Origin: Streptomyces nymphaeiformis
GTDB taxonomy: Bacteria > Actinomycetota > Actinomycetes > Streptomycetales > Streptomycetaceae
Assembly (NCBI RefSeq): GCF_014203895.1
Contig: NZ_JACHJY010000001.1
Span: forward strand, 62,001 to 126,000
DNA: 64,000 nucleotides
Reading direction: 5' to 3'
Shown here in pieces: positions 25,167 through 32,725 of this stretch. The notes beneath the pieces were generated by a model that saw only the letters and a program-made list of their open reading frames with translations, was not told the origin of the DNA and searched no databases. A program made the position numbers and the translations under genes. Numbering within the stretch: the stretch's first letter is position 1; each line of letters opens with the position of its first letter.

Positions 25167-25850
25167 ATGAGAAGAGCGTCCGCATCTGTATCGACCGCGC
25201 TTGCCTTGGGGCTGCTCCTCGCCGCATGCGGGAACGGCGAGGAGCAGCCTCAGGTCAGCGCCGTGCAACAGTGCGAAGACGCGCTCTCGCCGACGGCATC
25301 CCGTGCGCTCGAGTCCCTGCTCGGAACCGGTGAGTTCAACTCGGACGGGACCGCCGGGCTGGATGCGGCGGTGGGCAAGCTGATCGAGGACCAGGCGTTT
25401 GAGGGTCCGGGAAGGGCGCTGGGGTACACCAAGGCGTGCTCGGCCAAGAGCGCGGCCATCCCGAGGTCCAGGATCAGGATCACCTTTGATCTGTACGAGG
25501 ACGCCAGTCTCTTCGACGACGGCACCCCATGGTCGAAGAGCGGACGGCACCTCTACGCCATGGGCCGGGAGGCAAGCACGGACAACAAGAAGGCCCACTT
25601 CTTCGTGGGGTGCTCCAGTCCGCGGCTGAAGGGGTCGGAGGGGCGGCCGGCGCCCATTCAGGGATGGCTTGAGTTCGACAAGCCGGTCGAAGGCGCCTAT
25701 CCCCCCAACACCCCCGCCACCCGCGAGGCCTACCTCACCGTCCTCCACTCCGTCACCCTCGCCGTCGTGAAGAAGCTCGGCTGCCAGGACAACGCGGGGC
25801 TTCCCGAGGTGCCCGTCTTCACCGAGAAGAAGTGGCGGGGGGAGCAGTAG
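25167..25850 (+). CDS. Four-cysteine lipoprotein of module copy B
   Basis: A 227-residue lipoprotein with signal peptide and lipobox LLAAC. Four cysteines in VQQC, TKAC, FVGC and KLGC line up with those of the copy A lipoprotein at 16074-16724, while overall identity looks low. ATG 25167 follows a GAGGG ribosome site. It ends the second module. Likely extracytoplasmic and anchored; its job next to the large WXG protein is unknown. Codon use in the first half is less G/C-biased than in neighbours. Confidence 0.82.
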   Translation: MRRASASVSTALALGLLLAACGNGEEQPQVSAVQQCEDALSPTASRALESLLGTGEFNSDGTAGLDAAVGKLIEDQAFEGPGRALGYTKACSAKSAAIPRSRIRITFDLYEDASLFDDGTPWSKSGRHLYAMGREASTDNKKAHFFVGCSSPRLKGSEGRPAPIQGWLEFDKPVEGAYPPNTPATREAYLTVLHSVTLAVVKKLGCQDNAGLPEVPVFTEKKWRGEQ

Positions 25851-25871
25851 GCCCCCGGCAATCGGCCCCCG

Positions 25872-26258
25872 TCAGTCCTCCGCCGTCTCCGCCGTCGGGG
25901 TCAGCTGGGACAGGAGGAGGACCGTCCCGCGGGTGATCAGGGCCGCGAGGAGGATCGTCCCGAGGCCCTCGACCTGCATGTTGCCGAGCTTCGGGCCCAG
26001 CCAGGACAGCAGCCACCAGACCAGGGCGTCCTGGACGTAGCCGGCGAGGCCGAAGGCCAGGAGGGCGGGGAGGGGGACGCGGCCCGACGGGCCGACGAAG
26101 ATCAGCTGGTTGATGATCGTCATGACGATGACCGCCATCAGGACGGCGAGGGCCTTGTCCAGGGTCTCCGTGCCGGCCAGGGCGATCCCGGGCAGGAGGC
26201 CGCAGGCGAGGCCCACGCCGACGAGGATGCCCACTCTGCGTCTGCCTTGATCGTTCAT
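25872..26258 (-). CDS. Small integral membrane protein, unknown function
   Basis: A 128-residue protein with four likely membrane spans (VGVGLACGLLPGIALAG, KALAVLMAVIVMTIINQLIF, LLAFGLAGYVQDALVWWLL and GLGTILLAALITRGTVLLL) and an acidic tail ending TAETAED. The ATG at 26258 is chosen over an upstream in-frame start because the latter would run into the palindrome at 26267-26292. It converges on the lipoprotein gene. No family recognised. Confidence 0.72.
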   Translation of the reverse strand: MNDQGRRRVGILVGVGLACGLLPGIALAGTETLDKALAVLMAVIVMTIINQLIFVGPSGRVPLPALLAFGLAGYVQDALVWWLLSWLGPKLGNMQVEGLGTILLAALITRGTVLLLSQLTPTAETAED

Positions 26259-26266
26259 GGGCGGAT

Positions 26267-26292
26267 CACAGCACACCGCGCGGTGTGCTGTG
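26267..26292. repeat. 26-bp perfect palindrome beside tRNA-Cys
   Basis: The half-site CACAGCACACCGC is followed at once by its exact complement, with no loop. It lies between the 3' end of tRNA-Cys and the start of the small membrane-protein gene, both leftward. A loop-free palindrome is more typical of a dimeric regulator site than of a terminator. Confidence 0.85.
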
Positions 26293-26328
26293 AAGGTCCC
26301 GTGGGCTCCCGCCGGGGAGCCCGCTCGG

Positions 26329-26400
26329 AGACCGTGGCGGGATTCGAACCCACGTAACTCGCTTTGCAGGCGAGCCCCTCAACCACTCGGGCACACGGTC
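26329..26400 (-). tRNA. tRNA-Cys (GCA)
   Basis: A 72-nt cloverleaf on the minus strand: acceptor GACCGTG/CACGGTC, anticodon stem CTCGC/GCGAG with loop CTGCAAA giving anticodon GCA, T-arm containing GGTTCGAATCC, and discriminator U at 26329, which is the identity base for cysteine tRNA. CCA is not encoded. Confidence 0.95.
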
Positions 26401-26579
26401 GTGTTGTGCACGAGTACGACCGTAGGCGGGGGTCGGGAGGGGCTCAAGGGTTCCGGGGGGCGTGCCACACGACTGACACACCGCCGCAACATCGCGTTCG
26501 TGGTCGTACGTCCAAGGGCCGAGGCGGACCGGGACTCCTGACAGGGGCCATCTCCGGGTTCACCTCTTACTCTGGGGGG

Positions 26580-28052
26580 ATGAGCGCCCTCGAACCACGC
26601 GACGCCGACGTCGCCCCCACCCCCGGACCCCCTGCCGCACACGGCATAGCCAAGGGGTCCGTCCTCGACCCGGACCACCGGGCGCTCAGCATCGGCATGG
26701 TCTCCGTCGTCCTGCTCATCGCCTTCGAGGCGACCGCCGTCGGCACCGCCATGCCCGTCGCCGCCCGCGAGCTGCACGGCATCGCGCTCTACGCCTTCGC
26801 CTTCTCCGCGTACTTCACCACCAGCCTCTTCGGCATGGTCCTGGCCGGCCAGTGGTCCGACCGGAGCGGGCCCCTCGCGCCCCTCACCGCCGGCATCAGC
26901 GCCTTCGCCGCCGGACTCCTCCTCTCCGGGACCGCCGGCGCCATGTGGATGTTCATCCTCGGCCGCGCCGTGCAGGGCCTCGGCGGCGGCCTCGTCATCG
27001 TCGCCCTGTACGTCGTCGTCGGCCGGGCCTACGCCGAACACCTCAGGCCCGCGATCATGGCCGCCTTCGCCGCCAGCTGGGTCGTGCCCTCCATCGTCGG
27101 ACCCCTCGCCTCCGGGACGATCACCGAGCACCTCGGCTGGCGCTGGGTCTTCATCGGCATCCCCGCCCTCGTCGTCTTCCCGCTGGCCCTCGCCCTCCCC
27201 GCGATACGCCGCACCGCCTCCGGCCCCGCCGACCCCGAGACGCCCGTCGCCCCCTGGGACCGGCGCCGGATCGTGCTGGCCCTCGGCATCTCGGCCGGCG
27301 CGGCCCTCCTCCAGTACGCGGGCCAGGAACTCCGTCCCCTCGCCCTCCTGCCCGCCGCGGCCGGCCTCGCGCTGCTCGTGCCCGCCGTCCGCGGACTGCT
27401 GCCGCGCGGCACCTGGCGGGCCGCCCGCGGCCTGCCCGCCGTCATCCTGCTCCGCGGCATCGCCGCCGGGACCTTCATCGCCGCCGAGTCCTTCATCCCC
27501 CTGATGCTGGTCTCCGAGCGCGGCCTCAGCCCCACCCTGGCCGGATTCTCCCTGGCCCTCGGCGGCCTCACCTGGGCGCTCGGCTCCTGGATCCAGTCGC
27601 GGCCGTGGACGGAGCCGTACCGGGAGCGGCTCGTCGTCCTCAGCATGGCCCTCATCGCCCTCGCCATCGCCGGCGCGCCCAGCGTGCTCGTCGAGTCCGT
27701 GCCGGCGTGGATGGTCGCGGTGGTGTGGGCCTTCGGCTGCTTCGGCATGGGCGTGGTGATCTCCTCGACCAGCGTGATCCTGATGAAGCTCTCCGCCCCC
27801 GAGGAGGTCGGCGCCAACTCGGCCGCGCTCCAGATCTCCGACGGCCTCTCCAACGTCCTGCTGCTCGCGGCCGGCGGCGCGGCCTTCGCGGCGCTCGGCG
27901 GCGGCGCGGTGGGCCACGCGATGGACGCCGGCGCGTCCACCGGCTCCCACCCGGCGGCCTTCGCGGCCGTCTTCCTGCCGGTGGCCGTGGTGGCGGCGGT
28001 CGGGGTGTGGGTCGCGACGCGGCTGCACGGGACCGGGGCGCAGCGCGCCTGA
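26580..28052 (+). CDS. MFS transporter
   Basis: A 490-residue major-facilitator permease with about 12-14 spans. The first helix follows DPDHRALSIGMVSVVLLIAFE and the conserved loop appears as GMVLAGQWSDRSG. It resembles drug-efflux members of the family; the substrate is not predictable. The ATG at 26580 has TACTCT exactly seven bases upstream and the only purine run touches the start codon, so the message is probably leaderless. The tRNA-Cys gene lies just upstream on the other strand. Confidence 0.88.
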   Translation: MSALEPRDADVAPTPGPPAAHGIAKGSVLDPDHRALSIGMVSVVLLIAFEATAVGTAMPVAARELHGIALYAFAFSAYFTTSLFGMVLAGQWSDRSGPLAPLTAGISAFAAGLLLSGTAGAMWMFILGRAVQGLGGGLVIVALYVVVGRAYAEHLRPAIMAAFAASWVVPSIVGPLASGTITEHLGWRWVFIGIPALVVFPLALALPAIRRTASGPADPETPVAPWDRRRIVLALGISAGAALLQYAGQELRPLALLPAAAGLALLVPAVRGLLPRGTWRAARGLPAVILLRGIAAGTFIAAESFIPLMLVSERGLSPTLAGFSLALGGLTWALGSWIQSRPWTEPYRERLVVLSMALIALAIAGAPSVLVESVPAWMVAVVWAFGCFGMGVVISSTSVILMKLSAPEEVGANSAALQISDGLSNVLLLAAGGAAFAALGGGAVGHAMDAGASTGSHPAAFAAVFLPVAVVAAVGVWVATRLHGTGAQRA

Positions 28053-28058
28053 ATCCGG

Positions 28059-28094
28059 TACCACGATGACCCCACCCTTGGTACCGTCGTGGTA
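28059..28094 (+). promoter_or_regulatory. Operator/promoter of the toxin-antitoxin pair
   Basis: TACCACGA at 28059-28066 is repeated in inverted form as TCGTGGTA at 28087-28094, and GGTACC occurs near each half. TACCGT at 28082-28087 lies seven bases before the antitoxin ATG. This suits an autoregulated promoter with a leaderless transcript, as is common for RHH antitoxins. Confidence 0.55.
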
Positions 28095-28297
28095 TGGCCA
28101 TGAACCTGCGTCTCCGCGACGACCAGCAAGAGGCACTCAAGCTCCGCGCCGAGGAGGAGGGCCGCAGCATGCACGCCATCGTGCTCCAGGCGATCGACCG
28201 CTACCTGGAACAGGAGGTCGACCGGGAGGGCGTCCGCAAGCTCGGCGCCAAGTACGCGCTTCGTCACGCGGACCTGCTGAAGCGGTTGGGGGAGTAG
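28094..28297 (+). CDS. Ribbon-helix-helix antitoxin
   Basis: A 67-residue protein. The N-terminal strand MNLRLRDDQ and two helices (EALKLRAEEEGRS, MHAIVLQAIDRYLEQE) form an RHH DNA-binding domain; the C-terminal 25 residues (LGAKYALRHADLLKRL) would bind and neutralise the toxin. The toxin gene begins on the base after its stop. A second in-frame ATG at 28100 is possible. It probably represses its own promoter through the inverted repeat overlapping the start. Confidence 0.85.
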   Translation: MAMNLRLRDDQQEALKLRAEEEGRSMHAIVLQAIDRYLEQEVDREGVRKLGAKYALRHADLLKRLGE

Positions 28298-28681
28298 GTG
28301 AAGTACCTGACCGCCGAGGAGGTCCTGGAGCTGGCGGACCTCGCCTGTGCCGGGCAGCCGATCGCCGTGCGCGACCTCGGTCTGCTCAAGTCGGCGGTGC
28401 ACCGGCCCCAGTCGCAGATGTACGGGATCGAGGCGTACACCGACCTCTTCGAGAAGGCCGCCTCGCTGCTCCAGTCACTGGCCGTGAACCACCCTCTGGT
28501 GGACGGCAACAAGCGCATGGCGTGGATGTGCACCGTCGTCTTCCTCGACCTCAACGGCCGGGACATGGTCGACGTCGACCAGGACGAGGCGTACAAGCTG
28601 GTCATCGAGGTGGCCTCCGGCGATCTGGAGGACGTCACCCTGATCGCGCGGCGGCTTCGCGGCCTCCACGAGGCGGCGTGA
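28298..28681 (+). CDS. doc: Doc-type toxin (Fic fold)
   Basis: A 127-residue death-on-curing family protein, GTG start directly after the antitoxin stop. The Fic-like motif is H65-PLVDGNKR-73, matching the Doc form HxFxDxNKR with Leu for Phe. Doc of phage P1 phosphorylates EF-Tu and stops translation, and is neutralised by Phd. The upstream RHH protein fills the antitoxin role. Such pairs are often mobile; here it sits between an MFS gene and a helicase. Confidence 0.9.
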   Translation: MKYLTAEEVLELADLACAGQPIAVRDLGLLKSAVHRPQSQMYGIEAYTDLFEKAASLLQSLAVNHPLVDGNKRMAWMCTVVFLDLNGRDMVDVDQDEAYKLVIEVASGDLEDVTLIARRLRGLHEAA

Positions 28682-28745
28682 GCCGCATCGCGGGGGCGAC
28701 GTGAGCTGAATCGCGGAGGCGACGTGAGGTGGATCGCAACCGCCC
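28677..28745 (+). repeat. 23-bp imperfect direct repeats after the toxin gene
   Basis: CGTGAGCCGCATCGCGGGGG with its last bases overlaps the doc stop; a second unit follows at 28700-28722 and a decayed third at 28723-28745. Units 1 and 2 differ at three positions. The repeats fill the start of the 169-base gap before the helicase. Confidence 0.75.
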
Positions 28746-28850
28746 CGTCCCCACCCCGTTTCGTACGTGGTTCCAACCGGGCCGCCGGTAAGGTGGCCCG
28801 GTTGTCATATCTGGACTGTCATTCCGTGACGAGCGTCGAACCCGGAGATC

Positions 28851-30644
28851 GTGACTACTACCGCCACCTCCTCCCATCACCTTTCTCCCGCCTTCCCCGG
28901 ACGGGCCCCGTGGGGTACCGCCGGCAAGCTGCGTGCCTGGCAGCAGGGCGCGATGGAGAAGTACATCCAGGAGCAGCCCCGTGACTTCCTCGCGGTCGCC
29001 ACGCCCGGCGCCGGCAAGACCACCTTCGCGCTGACCCTCGCCTCGTGGCTGCTGCACCACCACGTCGTGCAGCAGGTCACCGTCGTCGCCCCCACCGAGC
29101 ACCTCAAGAAGCAGTGGGCGGCCGCCGCGGCGCGGATAGGGATCAAGCTGGACCCCGACTACAGCGCAGGACCGCTGAGCAAGGAGTACGACGGGGTCGC
29201 GATCACGTACGCCGGTGTCGGCGTGCGGCCCATGCTCCACCGCAACCGTTCCGAACAGCGCAAGACCCTCGTCATCCTCGACGAGATCCACCACGCCGGA
29301 GACTCCAAGTCCTGGGGCGAGGCCTGCCTGGAGGCCTTCGAGCCCGCCACCCGGCGCCTCGCCCTCACCGGTACCCCGTTCCGGTCCGACACGAACCCGA
29401 TCCCCTTCGTCACGTACGAGGAGGGGAACGACGGCATCCGCCGGTCGTCGGCCGACTACACCTACGGCTACGGCAACGCCCTCGGCGACGGCGTCGTCCG
29501 GCCGGTCATCTTCCTCTCCTACAGCGGCAACATGCGCTGGCGCACCAAGGCCGGCGACGAGATCGCCGCCCGCCTCGGCGAGCCGATGACCAAGGACGCC
29601 GTCTCGCAGGCCTGGCGCACCGCGCTCGACGCCAAGGGCGAGTGGATGCCGAACGTCCTGCGCGCCGCCGACCGGCGCCTCACCGAGGTCCGCAAGTCCA
29701 TCCCGGACGCCGGCGGCCTCGTCATCGCCTCCGACCAGGACTCGGCCCGCTCGTACGCCAAGCTGATCCGCGAGATCACCGGCACCAAGGCCACCGTCGT
29801 CCTCTCCGACGACACCGGCGCCTCGAACCGCATCGACGAGTTCAGCGAGAACACCGACCGCTGGATGGTCGCCGTCCGCATGGTGTCCGAGGGCGTCGAC
29901 GTCCCCCGCCTCGCCGTCGGCGTGTACGCGACCACCATCTCGACCCCGCTCTTCTTCGCCCAGGCCGTCGGCCGCTTCGTGCGATCCCGCAGGCGCGGCG
30001 AGACCGCGTCCGTGTTCCTTCCCACGATCCCCAGCCTCCTCGGATTCGCCAACGAGATGGAGGTCGAGCGCGACCACGTCCTCGACAAGCCGAAGAAGGC
30101 CGGCGAGGACGAGGACCCGTACGCCGAGTCCGAGAAGGAGATGGCCGAGGCCGAGCGCCAGCAGGACGAGGACACCGGCGAGCAGGACATGCTGCCCTTC
30201 GAGGCGCTGGAGTCCGACGCCGTCTTCGACCGCGTGCTGTACAACAGCGCCGAGTTCGGCATGCAGGCCCACCCCGGCAGCGAGGAGGAGCAGGACTACC
30301 TCGGGATTCCGGGGCTGCTCGAGCCGGATCAGGTGCAGCTGCTCCTGCAGAAGCGCCAGGCCCGGCAGATCGCGCACAGCCGCAAGAGGCCGGACACCGA
30401 GGCCGACCTGCTGGAGCTTCCGGCGGAACGCCGCCCTGTCGTTTCCCACAAGGAGCTGCTCGAACTGCGGAAACAGCTCAACACGATGGTCGGCGCGTAC
30501 GTCCACCAGAGCGGCAAGCCGCACGGCGTGATCCACACCGAGCTGCGGCGGGTGTGCGGCGGGCCGCCGAGCGCGGAGGCGACCGCCGGACAGATCCGTG
30601 AGCGGATTAAGAAGGTGCAGGAGTGGGCGACGCGGATGCGCTGA
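28851..30644 (+). CDS. DEXH-box superfamily 2 helicase
   Basis: A 597-residue helicase. Motif I is ATPGAGKT with K56, motif II is D144-EIHH, motif III LALTGTP, and the C-terminal domain has SEGVDVPRL and QAVGRFVRS (motifs V and VI). The fold resembles restriction-type or RecG/XPB-like nucleic-acid translocases. The last about 190 residues, with an acidic stretch (EDEDPYAESEKEMAEAE) and a conserved end, are not recognised. GTG 28851 follows CCGGAG. It stands alone between a TA pair and a terminator, and no nuclease or methylase partner is adjacent. Confidence 0.9.
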   Translation: MTTTATSSHHLSPAFPGRAPWGTAGKLRAWQQGAMEKYIQEQPRDFLAVATPGAGKTTFALTLASWLLHHHVVQQVTVVAPTEHLKKQWAAAAARIGIKLDPDYSAGPLSKEYDGVAITYAGVGVRPMLHRNRSEQRKTLVILDEIHHAGDSKSWGEACLEAFEPATRRLALTGTPFRSDTNPIPFVTYEEGNDGIRRSSADYTYGYGNALGDGVVRPVIFLSYSGNMRWRTKAGDEIAARLGEPMTKDAVSQAWRTALDAKGEWMPNVLRAADRRLTEVRKSIPDAGGLVIASDQDSARSYAKLIREITGTKATVVLSDDTGASNRIDEFSENTDRWMVAVRMVSEGVDVPRLAVGVYATTISTPLFFAQAVGRFVRSRRRGETASVFLPTIPSLLGFANEMEVERDHVLDKPKKAGEDEDPYAESEKEMAEAERQQDEDTGEQDMLPFEALESDAVFDRVLYNSAEFGMQAHPGSEEEQDYLGIPGLLEPDQVQLLLQKRQARQIAHSRKRPDTEADLLELPAERRPVVSHKELLELRKQLNTMVGAYVHQSGKPHGVIHTELRRVCGGPPSAEATAGQIRERIKKVQEWATRMR

Positions 30645-30670
30645 GCCCGTGAAGCCCTTGAAGCACGAAA

Positions 30671-30704
30671 CGAGGCCCGTACGCCGGTGTGCGTACGGGC
30701 CTCG
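30671..30704 (+). terminator. Terminator after the helicase gene
   Basis: A 14-bp perfect stem (30671-30684 with 30691-30704) and a 6-base loop, 26 bases after the stop. No long T tract follows. Confidence 0.75.
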
Positions 30705-31061
30705 GGCGTCCCGTGGCCACGGGAGCGGGCCCGGACGCCGGCCCCCACGGTCGGCCTCCGGACGCCTCCACGGTACGGGCACGACATAGCCGATCTTGTC
30801 AGCCAAAGTCCCTCGTCCGACCGACGAAGGTCCCGAACCGTCTCGTTCCGGTCGGCGGCGCCCGGATTCTGGACGAGGTCTTCCGCTGAGCGGAGCGCGC
30901 CGCTACTGTCCCGGCTCACAAGCAATCGCCCCGTGGCAGCGCCGCCGCGGAGCGCAGCCGGTGTACCCCTTCCTGCCGGCGGCCTCTGACGTGCGTCGCC
31001 GCGGGACCGGCGCCGCAACTCCGTGAGAGCCGCCGCCACACACCCTGAAGGAGAGGGCGTC
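30705..31061. other. Intergenic region upstream of the IclR gene
   Basis: These 357 bases contain no convincing gene, RNA or long repeat. They should hold the IclR promoter. Codon-like periodicity is absent compared with flanking genes. Confidence 0.55.
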
Positions 31062-31703
31062 GTGACCGCGGAGACCTCCCAGACGCTCGACCGGGGACTC
31101 AGAGTCCTCAAACTGCTCGCCGACACCGACCACGGCCTGACGGTCACCGAGTTGTCCAACCGACTCGGCGTCAACCGGACCGTGGTCTACCGGCTCCTCG
31201 CCACGCTCGAGCAGCACGCCCTCGTCCGACGCGACCTCGGCGGACGCGCCCGCGTCGGCCTCGGCGTGCTGCGGCTCGGGCGCCAGGTCCACCCCCTGGT
31301 GCGGGAGGCCGCGCTGCCCGCGCTGCGCTCGCTCGCCGAGGACATCGGGGCGACCGCCCACCTGACCCTCGTCGACGGGGCGGAGGCGCTCGCCGTCGCC
31401 GTCGTCGAGCCGACCTGGACCGACTACCACGTCGCCTACCGGGCCGGCTTCCGGCACCCGCTCGACCGGGGCGCCGCGGGCCGCGCGATCCTCGCCGCCC
31501 GCCAGGGCGGACTGACCGAGCCCGGCTACACCCTCACCCACGGCGAGCTGGAGGCCGGCGCGAGCGGTGCCGCGGCGCCGCTGGTGGGCGTCACGGGCGT
31601 CGAGGGCAGCGTCGGCGTCGTGATGCTCGCGGACGCGGTGCCGGAGCGGGTGGGGCCGCGGGTGGTGGACGCGGCGCGGGAGGTCGCCGACGCGCTGCGC
31701 TAG
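31062..31703 (+). CDS. IclR-family transcriptional regulator
   Basis: A 213-residue regulator. The winged helix occupies about residues 8-65 (LTVTELSNRLGVNRTVVYRL being the helix-turn-helix) and an IclR effector domain follows, somewhat short, lacking the last helix seen in 250-residue members. GTG 31062 is preferred since GAAGGAGAGG precedes it. It stands alone; the regulated genes are not apparent from context. Confidence 0.88.
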   Translation: MTAETSQTLDRGLRVLKLLADTDHGLTVTELSNRLGVNRTVVYRLLATLEQHALVRRDLGGRARVGLGVLRLGRQVHPLVREAALPALRSLAEDIGATAHLTLVDGAEALAVAVVEPTWTDYHVAYRAGFRHPLDRGAAGRAILAARQGGLTEPGYTLTHGELEAGASGAAAPLVGVTGVEGSVGVVMLADAVPERVGPRVVDAAREVADALR

Positions 31704-31763
31704 AGCGCGCGGCAACGGGCCCTGTTCCGCGCCCGCACCGCCGACGGGCCGGCGCCCCTGCCG

Positions 31764-31828
31764 TGTGGGCAATCGTCCCGCTGGGGCGAGGGGGGACCCC
31801 CCTCGCCCCAGCGGGACGATTGCCCACA
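31764..31828. repeat. 65-bp near-perfect palindrome, member of a dispersed repeat family
   Basis: Two 32-base arms (31764-31795 and 31797-31828) are exact complements around a single A. The outer part, TGTGGGCAATCGTCCCGC, is the same module that begins the repeat elements near 36.75 and 53.46 kb. The following 70 bases hold three decayed copies of CCCACAACGG. It lies between the IclR gene and a Lon-like protease gene. Confidence 0.9.
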
Positions 31829-31930
31829 ACGGCGGGCGCAGGCCCACAACGGGGGGCGCGGAAGCGCTGCCCGCAACGGTGGGGGCGAGCCCGCGCCGGG
31901 GCTCGGTGTTCGTCCCAGTAGCCTGGGGGC

Positions 31931-32725
31931 GTGTTCTCCAGCCTCTCGCGTCCCCGCGCCCTCGCGCTCTGCGCGCTCCCCGTCGCCGCGCTCTTCGCCG
32001 TCGTCGGGCTCGCGCCGCTGCCGTTCGCGATCGCGCAGCCCGGCACGACCGCCGACGTGCTCGGCAAGGACCAGGGGCAGGAGATCATCACGATCACCGG
32101 CGCCCCCGTCCGGCCGACCGACGGCCAGCTGCGGATGACGACGATCCTCGCGACCGGGCCGTCCGAGGACGTGGACCTCGGGGACGTGACCGACGCCTGG
32201 TTCCGTACCGACCGGGCCGTCCTGCCGCACGACTCCGTCTACCCCGCGGGGAAGTCCGACGCCGAGATCGAGAAGCACAACCTCGGTCAGATGAAGGAGT
32301 CGCAGGACGCGGCCACCCTCGCCGCGCTCGGGTACCTGAAGGAGGACCCGGAGAAGGTGAAGGTGACCCTCCACCTCGCGGACGTCGGCGGGCCGAGCGC
32401 CGGGCTGCTGTTCTCCCTCGGCATCGTCGACAAGCTCGACGGCGACGGGAACGGCGGCGACCTCACCGGCGGGAAGATCGTCGCCGGTACGGGCACGATC
32501 GACCCGGACGGGACGGTCGGCGCGGTCGGCGGGGTCTCCCTGAAGACGCAGGCCGCCGCCCGGGACGGGGCCACCGTCTTCCTCGTACCGAAGAAGGAGT
32601 GCTCGGACGCCCAGGCCGAGCAGCCGAAGGGCCTCCGGCTCGTGCCCGTGACCACGCTCAACGACGCGGTGGCGTCCCTGCGGGCCCTGGGGCAGGGGCA
32701 GGAGTCGAAGGTCCCGTCCTGCTGA
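31931..32725 (+). CDS. Membrane-anchored Lon-type (S16) protease, short YlbL-like form
   Basis: A 264-residue protein: one N-terminal span (LALCALPVAALFAVVGLAPL), a YlbL-like extracytoplasmic segment (LRMTTILATGP, MKESQDAATLAALGYL), then the Lon proteolytic fold with catalytic S156 in GGPSAGL and K205 in SLKTQAAARDGA. The usual YlbL has a PDZ domain between these two parts; here there is no room for one. There is no ATPase domain. GTG 31931 has TAGCCT seven bases upstream, suggesting a leaderless transcript. Its last 68 bases overlap the end of the convergent MFS gene. Confidence 0.87.
   Translation: MFSSLSRPRALALCALPVAALFAVVGLAPLPFAIAQPGTTADVLGKDQGQEIITITGAPVRPTDGQLRMTTILATGPSEDVDLGDVTDAWFRTDRAVLPHDSVYPAGKSDAEIEKHNLGQMKESQDAATLAALGYLKEDPEKVKVTLHLADVGGPSAGLLFSLGIVDKLDGDGNGGDLTGGKIVAGTGTIDPDGTVGAVGGVSLKTQAAARDGATVFLVPKKECSDAQAEQPKGLRLVPVTTLNDAVASLRALGQGQESKVPSC

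Noticed and set aside
28851-30644. Helicase as part of a restriction or phage-defence system
   Set aside because: No methylase, nuclease or other defence gene adjoins it; the neighbouring toxin-antitoxin pair alone is not enough evidence.
31764-31828. Palindrome as an ordinary terminator
   Set aside because: Arms too long and exact, no T tract, and sequence shared with two other intergenic elements.
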